NCBI GenBank assembly: GCA_938002965.1
Contig: CALKZY010000018.1
Coordinates: 124,001-188,000, forward strand
Length of the DNA stretch: 64,000 nucleotides
Direction: 5' to 3'
DNA from: an uncultured Acidimicrobiales bacterium
GTDB lineage: Bacteria > Actinomycetota > Acidimicrobiia > Acidimicrobiales > SZUA-35
This document shows positions 33,531 to 41,892 of this stretch, piece by piece. The notes under the pieces were generated by a model. The model was not told where the DNA came from, did not search any database, and was given only the letters and a program-made list of their open reading frames with translations. The stretch's first letter is position 1, and the number at the start of each line of letters is the position of its first letter. A program made the position numbers and the translations under genes.

Positions 33531-34450
33531 CGGGATCTGGTGAAGCATCTGACATCGACATTGACGATGTAGGCAACGCAGGAGACGGTGTTGACGAGGC
33601 GGCCGCCATCGCCATCGCCATCGATGACGCCAATCCGACCACTACGAACGAAGCGGCTAAAGCCAATCCGCTTTTTGAACGTCTTCATCCGATTGGATGG
33701 GCAGCCGCCATTTTGGCCGCTATGGCTGTAATCGCCACGATTCTCGACGCCGATCTCTTGATCGGACGGATGCCCTGGTGGATGTGGGTTCTTACGTTGG
33801 CCGCCATCGCCATCGCCACGGCACCCCAGGTTCTCCACCGCGTCCGGCTCGGCATTGAGCGGATCTCAACTCTCACCGGCTACGTCGCCTTCGTGTTGGC
33901 TTGGCTGGTCTTCTTCATCCAAGTATTCAATGTGGTGACCAGGTACTCAAACGACTGGTTCGACGCTGATATTCTCTTCGGGCAGACAGTCTCGATGGCC
34001 TGGATGGGCTTCGGCCTGCTGTTCCTCCTCGGCGCCAACTACGGGGTCAAGGCAGCCGTGAATCCCCGAGTCGACTTCTGGTGGGCCGAATGGTCGAACA
34101 AGCGCAAAGCCTGGCTCGACTTCATCATGCACTCACTCTTCTTCTTTCCTTTCCTGCTTCTCGGCATCAGGGTTCTGCTGCCCTACGCCAAAATCTCTCT
34201 GGGTTTCCGCCCCTTCGCCAATGACGGCATGGGTGAATGGCCCTCCGGCTGGCGAGTGTGGGAGACATGGGAGCAGTCGGTGAACGCCGGCGAGCTTCCG
34301 GTCGGACCGATCCAGGCCTTTCTCCTCGTCGGTTTTGTACTGTGGGCAGCACAGATCTTCGCCGAGATGATCAAGACCGGCTTTATCATCGCCGGTCGAA
34401 ACGATCTGGCAGACATTGCCGCCGCCGACGCACCAGTGAGGGTCGAATAG
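33527..34450 (+). CDS. dctQ: TRAP transporter small permease subunit (DctQ-like), with long N-terminal extension
   Basis: A 307-residue membrane protein. The first ~45 residues are acidic and hydrophilic (DIDIDDVGNAGDGVDEAAA), followed by helices GWAAAILAAMAVIATIL, WWMWVLTLAAIAIATAPQVL and the DctQ core. That core comprises LTGYVAFVLAWLVFFIQVFNVVTRY, QTVSMAWMGFGLLFLLGANYGV, the conserved HSLFFFPFLLLGIRV and IQAFLLVGFVLWAAQIFAEMIK. It forms the membrane complex with DctM for sodium-driven uptake of an acid or polar substrate. It is the first gene of a DctQ-DctM-DctP unit, with 2 bp to dctM. About 300 residues is longer than typical DctQ (about 170) but is known in the mannitol/chloroaromatic-type systems as far as I recall. 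Confidence 0.85.
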   Translation: MTGSGEASDIDIDDVGNAGDGVDEAAAIAIAIDDANPTTTNEAAKANPLFERLHPIGWAAAILAAMAVIATILDADLLIGRMPWWMWVLTLAAIAIATAPQVLHRVRLGIERISTLTGYVAFVLAWLVFFIQVFNVVTRYSNDWFDADILFGQTVSMAWMGFGLLFLLGANYGVKAAVNPRVDFWWAEWSNKRKAWLDFIMHSLFFFPFLLLGIRVLLPYAKISLGFRPFANDGMGEWPSGWRVWETWEQSVNAGELPVGPIQAFLLVGFVLWAAQIFAEMIKTGFIIAGRNDLADIAAADAPVRVE

Positions 34451-34452
34451 AC

Positions 34453-36153
34453 ATGATTGCTGCACAGCTCATTCAAGTACTGGGGCTCGACTTCGGCGTC
34501 TTTCTCTCGCTGCTCATGTTCATCGCCTTCATGGTGCTGATCCTGACCGGCTACAACGTGGCGTTTTCGTTCGCCTCAACTGCGCTGGCCTTCGCCTTCA
34601 TCGGTGACATGGCCAATGCCATCAGCGTCAATACGTTCGATCCTGGCACGCTCTCTGGCCAGTTGCCGTCCAACTGGTCGAAGTCAATTGAGAGTCCGGA
34701 GTTGTTGGCCGTTCCGCTCTTCGTACTCATGGGGGCCATCCTCGAGCGGTCCGGTCTGGCTGAACGACTACTGAACGCCTTTGGCCTGTTGATGGGGTCT
34801 ATTCGGGGCGGCGTTGCCGCCGCGGTTATCGTGGTGGGAACGCTGTTGGCTGCTGCCACCGGTGTCGTGGCAGCCACCGTGATCGTGATGGGCTTGTTGT
34901 CCCTGCCGTCGATGGTCAAACTCGGCTACGACCACAAGCTGGCGACCGGGGCGATCATTGCCTCCGGCACATTGGCTCAAATGCTCCCGCCGAGCATTGT
35001 GTTGATTCTCTTGGCTCAAGAACTTGGTGTTGGCATTCTCGGCTTGTTTGCCGGCGCGTTGATCCCAGGGCTGCTGCTAAGTGGGCTCTACATCGCCTAC
35101 ACCTTGGGGATCTCGCTCATCCGACCGGAGGTGGGCCCGGTCATGCCACCCGAACAGCGCCAGCTGAAAGGCAAGCCCAGCGTCCAATCGGCCCTGATCA
35201 TCGCCATCAGCCTTGCCGCCACTGTTTTCCTGGTGGGACTTCTCATCGGACTCAGGACAGCCATCATCGGGGCCATCGGCACCTTCGTGTTGTCCTTCGT
35301 CGTTGTGTCGGTTGGCAACATGTTGATTGCCGAGGTCCTCATCTCGATCGTCCCGGTGTTGGTGTTGATTGCCGGTGTGCTGGTTTCCATCTTCAGCGGT
35401 ACGGCCACACCGTCGGAGTCAGGGGCCGTCGGCGTTCTCGGCGCCCTCATTCTCTCGGCCCTCAACTATCTGTTCGATCGCATTCTCGCTAAGGATGGAG
35501 CCGAACACATCGATCCGAGGTGGCGCCTGGATTGGACGGCGATCAAAGAGTCCGCTGGGTCTACAGCCAACATCACCATTTTGGTTATGACGTTGCTGTT
35601 CTGCTCATTGTTCTTCCGGCTCATGTTCCAAGAGCTCGGTGGTTCAGCCCAGGTAGCTCAATGGCTCTCGGACATCCCCGGTGGTAAGGCCGGCTTTGTG
35701 CTGGTGGCCATGGTTGCCATCTTCTTGTTGGGTATCAACCTGGAATTCTTGGAAATCACGTTCATCGTGGTTCCGATCTTCGTTCCAGCATTCGAAATCC
35801 TCCAATTCACTCAGCAGGAAATCGTGTGGTTCGCAGTGCTGATGGCGGTGAACCTGAACATGGCCTTCATCTCTCCCCCGGTCGGCTTCTCCCTCTTCTA
35901 TCTCCAGAGCGTCGCCCCACCCGAAGTTAAAACGGCCGACATTCATAAGGGGGCGTTCCCCTTCATGGGCCTCCAGATTCTGGCCCTGTTCATCCTCGGC
36001 TTCATCCCAGGCATCACAAACTTCTCGTACTGCTTCTTCAACCCGAACGCCCCAGCATCGCTGTGCGAATCGGACGTGACCGAAGCTGACGTCGGTGATG
36101 AGGACGCGCTCGGTCCGCCAGCGATGACCACCATCACCATCCGCAGCGGTTAA
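34453..36153 (+). CDS. dctM: TRAP transporter large permease subunit
   Basis: A 566-residue protein with 12-14 predicted helices throughout. Family landmarks include LAVPLFVLMGAILERSGLAERLL, GSIRGGVAAAVIVVGTLLAAATGVVAATVIVMGL, IIASGTLAQMLPPSIVLILLAQELGVGILGLFAGALIPGLLL and AVLMAVNLNMAFISPPVGFSLFY. It forms the transport channel of the TRAP system. The start is the ATG at 34453, two bases after dctQ. The reading frame continues upstream but inside dctQ and is not coding there. Confidence 0.92.
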   Translation: MIAAQLIQVLGLDFGVFLSLLMFIAFMVLILTGYNVAFSFASTALAFAFIGDMANAISVNTFDPGTLSGQLPSNWSKSIESPELLAVPLFVLMGAILERSGLAERLLNAFGLLMGSIRGGVAAAVIVVGTLLAAATGVVAATVIVMGLLSLPSMVKLGYDHKLATGAIIASGTLAQMLPPSIVLILLAQELGVGILGLFAGALIPGLLLSGLYIAYTLGISLIRPEVGPVMPPEQRQLKGKPSVQSALIIAISLAATVFLVGLLIGLRTAIIGAIGTFVLSFVVVSVGNMLIAEVLISIVPVLVLIAGVLVSIFSGTATPSESGAVGVLGALILSALNYLFDRILAKDGAEHIDPRWRLDWTAIKESAGSTANITILVMTLLFCSLFFRLMFQELGGSAQVAQWLSDIPGGKAGFVLVAMVAIFLLGINLEFLEITFIVVPIFVPAFEILQFTQQEIVWFAVLMAVNLNMAFISPPVGFSLFYLQSVAPPEVKTADIHKGAFPFMGLQILALFILGFIPGITNFSYCFFNPNAPASLCESDVTEADVGDEDALGPPAMTTITIRSG

Positions 36154-36260
36154 CGGCTGCGGTCGGGCGTTCGCCAAAACGCACATCAACTAGTTTCCAA
36201 CAACTATCTTCTTCAAACAACATCAACCCATACTGCTGAAATCCTAGGGAGGCCCCAAGT

Positions 36261-37502
36261 ATGACCGTAGAAAATGAAAGTGAAGACAGGCTGATCAATC
36301 GCCGATCATTCCTGGCTCAAGCAGGCGTTGGCGTCGCCGGATTTGCCGCTAGTTCGGCTGTACTGGCAGCGTGTTCGACCACAACGGTGGACGACGAAAC
36401 CGGCGCAGCTACCGATTCTGAGACCGAGGACACGTCAGACACGGCAAGCGACAGCAGTGACGCGGAAGAAACCGAGACTGTTACCGAGGTCCAAAGTGAC
36501 GGACCCGAGCTGGAATGGAACATGGCCACCAGCTGGCCTACATCTCTGGTGACTCTGTTCGGTTCGGCTGAGACGTTCGCCGCTGAAGTTGGTCGGCTGA
36601 CTGGCGGCAAGTTTCAGGTCAACCCCAAGCCGGCAGGCGAGATCGTCGGTGGCCTCGAGGTTCTACCCGCCGTCCGCGATGGTGGCGCCGAGATGGGCCA
36701 CACGGCGTCCTACTATTACGTTGGCATCAGCCCAGTGCAGCAGTTCGGCACGGCGGTTCCCTTCGGCCTGAATCAGCGCCAGCAGAACGCTTGGCTGTAC
36801 GAAGGTGGCGGAATCGACCTTCTCAACGAGTTCTATGCCGAGGAGCATGGCATCATTGCCTTCCCATGTGGCGCGACAGGTTGCCAAATGGGCGGCTGGT
36901 TCAGCAAAGAAATCAACACCGTGGCTGATCTCCAGGGTTTGAAGATGCGCATTCCCGGTATCGCCGGCACTGTACTGAACAACCTTGGGGGCGAGCAGGT
37001 CACCGTGGCTGGCGGCGAGATTCTTACCTCAATTGAAACCGGCGCCATCGACGCCGCCGAGTTCGTCGGCCCCACCGACGACTTGATCCTCGGCCTGAAC
37101 GAACTTGGATCACAGCTGTTCTACTACCATCCCGGTTGGTGGGAGCCAGGAACGGCCCTTGAAGTCCAGATTCCGCTAACACTGTGGAACGATCTTCCCG
37201 AGACCTACCAGGCGGCGATCGAAAACGCTGCGGCTCACGCCAACATGCGGACGATGGCCACTTACGATGTGCTGAACCCGCGTGACCTTCAGGAGATCAA
37301 GGAATTCGCCGAGATCCGTGAGTTCTCTCCGGAGCTCATGTCAGCGTTCAAGGAAGAGACCGAGAACGTTCTCGACACCATCGCCGCCGACGACCCTCGC
37401 TTCGCCGCCATTCTTGGCCCATGGCGAGAATTCCGCGACGGCATCTTCGAGTGGCACGGTCTGGCCGAGCGGTCATATCTCAATCAGCAGACACAAATCT
37501 AG
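36261..37502 (+). CDS. dctP: TRAP transporter substrate-binding lipoprotein, mannitol/chloroaromatic type
   Basis: A 413-residue protein with a twin-arginine signal (NRRSFLAQAGVG) ending in a lipobox (VLAAC, near residue 38), so it is likely a lipid-anchored Tat substrate. A Thr/Ser/Asp/Glu-rich linker follows. The binding domain begins MATSWPTSLVTLFGSAE and has ALGEDTAG-free features of the COG4663 group: GAEMGHTASYYYVGISP, IAFPCGATGCQMGGWFS, RIPGIAGTVLNNLGGEQV and IDAAEFVGPTDDLILGLNE. It captures the ligand outside the membrane and delivers it to DctQM. AGGGAGG is a strong ribosome-binding site. The ligand is unknown; relatives bind keto acids, sugars acids or aromatic acids. Confidence 0.9.
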   Translation: MTVENESEDRLINRRSFLAQAGVGVAGFAASSAVLAACSTTTVDDETGAATDSETEDTSDTASDSSDAEETETVTEVQSDGPELEWNMATSWPTSLVTLFGSAETFAAEVGRLTGGKFQVNPKPAGEIVGGLEVLPAVRDGGAEMGHTASYYYVGISPVQQFGTAVPFGLNQRQQNAWLYEGGGIDLLNEFYAEEHGIIAFPCGATGCQMGGWFSKEINTVADLQGLKMRIPGIAGTVLNNLGGEQVTVAGGEILTSIETGAIDAAEFVGPTDDLILGLNELGSQLFYYHPGWWEPGTALEVQIPLTLWNDLPETYQAAIENAAAHANMRTMATYDVLNPRDLQEIKEFAEIREFSPELMSAFKEETENVLDTIAADDPRFAAILGPWREFRDGIFEWHGLAERSYLNQQTQI

Positions 37503-37539
37503 TTGCTCGGTGGCGGAAGCCGCCAACAAGCTGTTTGTC

Positions 37540-37574
37540 GACGGGCCGTCATCCTCTAGGGGAGGCGGCCCGTC
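37540..37574. terminator. Hairpin after the TRAP operon
   Basis: A 9-bp perfect stem GACGGGCCG/CGGCCCGTC with a loop that can pair internally (CCTC/GAGG) lies 37 bp after dctP and overlaps the 3' end of the convergent gene. It is not followed by a clear T-run. Confidence 0.5.
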
Positions 37575-38014
37575 AGCATTTCCTCTAGCGACTTGTCGGC
37601 CCTCTTCGTCGCGGTGTAGATGCGGTCGCCGATACGCCATTGTGAGCTCACAAAGCTGGAACCTGTCTTCTCGATATATCCGGGTGCTTCGTCGATCCAC
37701 TCAACGAACCCAACGGCTGCCTGGCGGATACGCGATCCTCGCAGGAAAGCCAAGCGACCACCGACGTCGGCTACCACCCGGGCGTCGGTTGTCATTGCCG
37801 CCACCATCAATAGAACACCGAAACCGGCAAGCACCGCTGTGGCTTCAACGAGTCCAGCCAAAGTCACGGCTGCGAATGTCGCCACGCCGCCTACAAACGC
37901 CGCCAGCAGGCCCCGGCCGGATGCGGAGAACAACACGGCTCCAGCCGTGGCCGGTCCGCCACCGGGAAGATGCTTGTCGATTGATCGAAGAAGTACTCGA
38001 CGCCTCACCTTCAT
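37556..38014 (-). CDS. Small membrane protein, unknown function
   Basis: 152 residues from the ATG at 38014. Two central hydrophobic helices (GLLAAFVGGVATFAAVTLAG and ATAVLAGFGVLLMVAAMTT) are flanked by basic N-terminal text (MKVRRRVLLRSID) and a soluble tail (VEWIDEAPGYIEKTGSSFVSSQWRIGDRIYTATKRA). No motif recognised. It is divergent from the protease gene and converges with dctP. Confidence 0.6.
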   Translation of the reverse strand: MKVRRRVLLRSIDKHLPGGGPATAGAVLFSASGRGLLAAFVGGVATFAAVTLAGLVEATAVLAGFGVLLMVAAMTTDARVVADVGGRLAFLRGSRIRQAAVGFVEWIDEAPGYIEKTGSSFVSSQWRIGDRIYTATKRADKSLEEMLTGRLP

Positions 38015-38053
38015 CAGCCTATGGTCGGATGCTGCTCCCAACCGCAGGTTTCC

Positions 38054-38827
38054 GTGAAGCTCACCTCAATTGCCACTAGCTTGATTGCTGTCATCGCTCT
38101 GGCCGCAGGCTGCCTGGATCCATCGGCAACGGCTGATGAAGGCCAGGAACTGGCAGAGGTGACACCGGTCTCTGAAGGTGGGCGCACCGTTGCAATCCAC
38201 ACCTCAGGCTGTGGAGCGGCCAATGACGGATTTGGTACGGGTGTTCTTATCGACGACCAGATGATTTTAACTGCAGCCCATGTTGTGGCCAGCTCGATGT
38301 CGGTGACTGTGGACGGCCGTGACGGTCTACTTGACGGCGCACCGGGCACAGTCGTGGCCATGGACCGCGCCGCCGACCTGGCGCTCATCAGCATCGTCGG
38401 GGACGTTAGCGCTTCGTCGCCGTCCCGTTGGGTTCGATCGACGGGAGCGGTCGACATCGGCCGGGCAAAGCCTGCCGATGTTGTCACCATCGCCTTAGAC
38501 GGCGATCTGCTGTCGGCATCAGTTGTCGAGCGCTCGCTGCTTCGCACAGCTGAGGTTCGGGGCACGGCACCGGTCGAACGGGTCGGATACCGACTCGATG
38601 TGGAAACCGACACCGGTGATAGCGGCGCCGGTGTCTACCTGATGTCGCCGGGGGAAGACAACGTTCGGCTGGTCGGTCTCGTCTTCGCCAACTCAGCCGA
38701 CGTTGTCAATACCAGCTGGGCCGTGGCTGGCAGCGAAATTGAGATGTTCCTCGCTGAGGTCGAATCAGCCATGGCCCGAAGCTATCAGTGTGACGAGGCG
38801 ATATCCCGACTCGTTCTCGTGGAGTAG
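38054..38827 (+). CDS. Trypsin-like serine protease, lipoprotein
   Basis: 257 residues from a GTG start. The signal ends in a lipobox (ALAAGC, Cys20). Catalytic residues fit an S1/HtrA-type protease: His76 in ILTAAHVV, Asp108 in RAADLALIS, and Ser190 in TDTGDSGAGVY. No PDZ domain follows, and the protein ends soon after the catalytic Ser, so it is a minimal protease. Its likely location is the outer face of the cell membrane. No neighbour suggests a substrate. Confidence 0.85.
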   Translation: MKLTSIATSLIAVIALAAGCLDPSATADEGQELAEVTPVSEGGRTVAIHTSGCGAANDGFGTGVLIDDQMILTAAHVVASSMSVTVDGRDGLLDGAPGTVVAMDRAADLALISIVGDVSASSPSRWVRSTGAVDIGRAKPADVVTIALDGDLLSASVVERSLLRTAEVRGTAPVERVGYRLDVETDTGDSGAGVYLMSPGEDNVRLVGLVFANSADVVNTSWAVAGSEIEMFLAEVESAMARSYQCDEAISRLVLVE

Positions 38828-38860
38828 CTTCGGCCGCCGGTGGTCCCTAGACGACGATGA

Positions 38861-39664
38861 CTAGACGGCGATGACTCCGTCTTCATCCATGGCCAGCTCA
38901 TGCACGACACCGCTTTCACCCAGAACCGAGGTTATGGCCTGAACTGTCTCGTCGGTGACGACAACGGCCAGTGTCGGCCCGGATCCACTGAGCCAAACCG
39001 CCGAGGCGCCGGACTGATAGGCGGCCTCATAGGCTTTGGCGGTCAATTCGCTATCAGCCAACCTGGCCGCTTGGTGCAGGCGATCCTCGGTCGCTGTGCG
39101 AAGCAAGTCGATCCGTTGCTCGTAGCACGCCGACAGCAACAGCCCGAGGCGTCCGAGATTGAACACTGCATCAGCTCGGTCGACCACCGGCGCCAGTGCG
39201 GCTCGGGACTCGTCGGTCGACGTCTCGATATCAGGCACCCAAAAGAACGTGCGCCCGGGGATGGTGGCCTCAACTTGGTGGCGAATAGCACCGGCAATGA
39301 CGTGTAGACCCCCGAATACACACGGGGCGGCGTTGTCGCCATGACCTTCGATCTCGTTCACGAGTTCATAGCTGCGCTGTTGGGCACCGGCGTGGTCCAC
39401 TCCAAGCCGGCGATAAGCAAGGTACGCTCCGGCGGCTCTGGCTGCGGCCGAGAATCCCAGACCTCTTCCAGGCTCAAGTTCGAACTCGAACCAGATGTCG
39501 CCACGGCCGCCGGCGGCTTCGAAGGCCTGGCGGGCAATGTGATCCTCCCAACACAACTCGCCTCGTCCTTCGTCGTTAGCCCAGACGTATCGGGAAACGG
39601 CAAGTCCGAGGACGTCGAATCCGGGGCCCAAATTGGCCGATGATCCTGGTGCTCGCACGCGCAT
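38861..39664 (-). CDS. thrB: Homoserine kinase (GHMP family)
   Basis: A 267-residue GHMP kinase that starts RVRAPGSSANLGPGFDVLGLAV, the usual ThrB opening. The phosphate-binding loop reads GRGLGFSAAARAAGAYL, with Phe where ThrB normally has a Ser (GLGSSAAA). GHGDNAAPCVFGGL and WLSGSGPTLAVVV are the later GHMP motifs. The enzyme phosphorylates homoserine in threonine synthesis. No thrA or thrC lies nearby, so assignment relies on the sequence; mevalonate-pathway kinases are a less likely alternative. Confidence 0.8.
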   Translation of the reverse strand: MRVRAPGSSANLGPGFDVLGLAVSRYVWANDEGRGELCWEDHIARQAFEAAGGRGDIWFEFELEPGRGLGFSAAARAAGAYLAYRRLGVDHAGAQQRSYELVNEIEGHGDNAAPCVFGGLHVIAGAIRHQVEATIPGRTFFWVPDIETSTDESRAALAPVVDRADAVFNLGRLGLLLSACYEQRIDLLRTATEDRLHQAARLADSELTAKAYEAAYQSGASAVWLSGSGPTLAVVVTDETVQAITSVLGESGVVHELAMDEDGVIAV

Positions 39665-39792
39665 AGTGAAATGGTACTGCTACGGCGCTCTAGTTGAGAC
39701 CCGTTTTGCCTCACGCCAGTGGCTTCAGCGGTTGTGTTACAACGGGAACCACCTTCCAGCCCCCTGAGCGCTGGGCTTGGTACCATCGCTGC

Positions 39793-40503
39793 GTGACGAA
39801 ACCGATCATCGGACTACCTGGGCGGCGCAAGAAAGTCTTGGATTTAGCCGGGTTTCCGGCGGCCCTCGGCGACGTTGATCTCGACGTCTACTTTGCCGGC
39901 TACGCCCGTGAGGTCATCGCCGCCGGCGGCCTGCCGGTTCATCTGCCGACCGATGCCGACCCCCATGATTTTGTGGACTCGCTCGACGGCGTTGTGCTCT
40001 CCGGCGGGGCGGACATTGTGCCCGGCCTTTACGGGGCCGAGCCTGACGGCAATGGCGACTACGAAAAGCACCGAGACGATTTCGAATTCGCTTTGCTCGA
40101 GGCAGCAGTCAAGCGCCAGCTGCCGGTTCTCGGCATCTGCCGCGGCATTCAAGTCATCAATGTGTTCTTCGGTGGCACGCTCCACCAACACAAGCCAGAG
40201 CATGCACGCTACGACGTCGATCCTGACACACGGGTACACAACGTTCGTTTGGAGCCAGGCTCGATTCTCAGCGCGGTGTACGGCCGCAAAGAGCTCCCAG
40301 TCAACTCGCTTCACCATCAGGCCGTGGACCAGCCAGGCGCCGACCTCCGAGTCACGGCAAGCTGTCCAGACGACGGTGTCATTGAGGCGCTCGAACACCA
40401 GCGCTGCTCCATTGTCGGCGTCCAGTGGCACCCAGAGATGCACAATGGCCACGAAGAGATATTCGATTGGCTGGTCAAGCAAGCGGAGAACCGGGCCGCG
40501 TAG
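39793..40503 (+). CDS. Class-I glutamine amidotransferase-like hydrolase, peptidase C26 (PuuD-like)
   Basis: 236 residues from a GTG start. The catalytic nucleophile is Cys116 in VLGICRGIQVIN, with His213 and Glu215 in VQWHPEM. HQHKPEHARYDV and VNSLHHQAVDQPG are typical of the gamma-glutamyl-gamma-aminobutyrate hydrolase family. These enzymes hydrolyse gamma-glutamyl amides in polyamine catabolism or similar pathways. No other polyamine genes are nearby, so the substrate is open. Confidence 0.87.
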   Translation: MTKPIIGLPGRRKKVLDLAGFPAALGDVDLDVYFAGYAREVIAAGGLPVHLPTDADPHDFVDSLDGVVLSGGADIVPGLYGAEPDGNGDYEKHRDDFEFALLEAAVKRQLPVLGICRGIQVINVFFGGTLHQHKPEHARYDVDPDTRVHNVRLEPGSILSAVYGRKELPVNSLHHQAVDQPGADLRVTASCPDDGVIEALEHQRCSIVGVQWHPEMHNGHEEIFDWLVKQAENRAA

Positions 40504-40548
40504 CACGCGCCCGTTACCGGCCACGCCGCAAGAAAGCGAACGACCCCA

Positions 40549-41241
40549 GTGACCGTCCTGCCCGACAATAACAGCGACGAGATCTTGGATGTGCTCGACT
40601 CCAAAGGAACCGTTGTCGGCAACGCCACTCGCCAAGAGGTCCACGCCAAAGGACTTTGGCATCGGACCTTTCATTGTCTGATCCTACGATCGACCCTTGC
40701 ACACCGCAGCGGCGCCGAGGCGGTGGACGTCATTCTCCAAAGGCGGTCCCACACTTCGCGAACGTTCCCTGGCCGACTTGACCTGACCGCTTCTGGTCAT
40801 CTGATAGCCGGAGAGACGCCCCGCATGGGCGTTCGGGAACTAGCCGAGGAGACAGGTCTCGTCGTTGCCCCTGACCGCCTGACCCCTCTCGGGGTACAGC
40901 TCATCGTCGACGAGCGTCCAGGCCGGCTAAACCGGGAACACGTTCACGTCTTCCTACTCACTGAAGACTTGCCGTTGACCGACTTCTCACCCAACGCCGA
41001 TGAGGTGGAAGGCCTGATAGAAGCCAGCTCGGCCGACTTGTTGAAACTGTTCCACCGCCAGCGGCTGGGCGATCAGGAGTTCACCATCACAGCCCGCCAG
41101 TCATCGGCACGCCAACCGGGCACAGCGACAACTGTCGAACTCTCGATCGACGATCTGATTCCAGGCGGATTCAACTACTTCGTCAAGGTGCTGATCATGG
41201 CCGAACGACATGCCCGTGGGGAACACCCCATCGCCATCTAG
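40549..41241 (+). CDS. Nudix hydrolase
   Basis: A 230-residue protein, GTG start. The Nudix box is complete: GHLIAGETPRMGVRELAEETGL (G-x5-E-x7-REL-x-EE-x-G). The preceding GRLDLTASGHL and the N-terminal VVGNATRQEVHAKGLWHRTFH resemble IPP-isomerase-like Nudix proteins. Nudix enzymes cleave nucleoside-diphosphate-linked substrates or related pyrophosphates; the substrate is not evident. Confidence 0.85.
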   Translation: MTVLPDNNSDEILDVLDSKGTVVGNATRQEVHAKGLWHRTFHCLILRSTLAHRSGAEAVDVILQRRSHTSRTFPGRLDLTASGHLIAGETPRMGVRELAEETGLVVAPDRLTPLGVQLIVDERPGRLNREHVHVFLLTEDLPLTDFSPNADEVEGLIEASSADLLKLFHRQRLGDQEFTITARQSSARQPGTATTVELSIDDLIPGGFNYFVKVLIMAERHARGEHPIAI

Positions 41242-41268
41242 ATCAAGACCAACTGTTGCCGTGGAAGA

Positions 41269-41829
41269 TCAACCGCGAATGAGGCGCAAAGCCTCCGCCC
41301 GCGTCGCCGGATTCTTCTTGATCAAGCCGCGCAACGCTGACGTGACGGTGACAGCGCCAGGCTTTTGCACACCGCGCATCGTCATGCAGAGATGCTCAGC
41401 TTCCATGGTCACCAAGACACCAGTGGCATTCAAGCGCTGAACCATGGCGTCTGCCACTTGTACCGTGAGTCGCTCCTGTACCTGGAGCCGCTTTGCGTAG
41501 CCGTCTACTACTCGGGCCAGTTTGGACAGGCCACACACCTTGCCGTCCCGACCGGGGATATAGGCAACATGGGCGCGGCCGATGAACGGCAACATATGGT
41601 GCTCGCACAGCGAGCTGAAGGCAATGTCACGAACAATCACCATCTCGTCGTGGTCGACCTCAAACTGACGATCAAGGTGGTCACCGGGGTCTTCCTGGTA
41701 GCCACCGAGCAGATCGGTGTATGAACGGGCGACGCGTGCTGGTGTATCGAGCAGTCCGTCTCTCGTCGGGTCCTCGCCGACTGCGGCCAGGATTTCACGG
41801 ACGGCGTTCTCAATTCTCTTTTGATCCAT
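41269..41829 (-). CDS. folE: GTP cyclohydrolase I
   Basis: A 186-residue protein with all family marks: [14 protein letters not shown], zinc ligands Cys75 and His78 in [11 protein letters not shown], Cys148 in [11 protein letters not shown], and [23 protein letters not shown]. It converts GTP to 7,8-dihydroneopterin triphosphate, the first step of folate and pterin synthesis. Monocistronic as far as visible; the acetoacetyl-CoA synthetase gene on the same strand ends 64 bp before it... in transcription order it precedes that gene's stop. Confidence 0.95.
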   Translation of the reverse strand: MDQKRIENAVREILAAVGEDPTRDGLLDTPARVARSYTDLLGGYQEDPGDHLDRQFEVDHDEMVIVRDIAFSSLCEHHMLPFIGRAHVAYIPGRDGKVCGLSKLARVVDGYAKRLQVQERLTVQVADAMVQRLNATGVLVTMEAEHLCMTMRGVQKPGAVTVTSALRGLIKKNPATRAEALRLIRG

Positions 41830-41892
41830 GAGCTCTCTTTCGACAGCTCAAGACTACCGACCACTCTCGCCCGCCAGAGACGGAGGTGCCAT

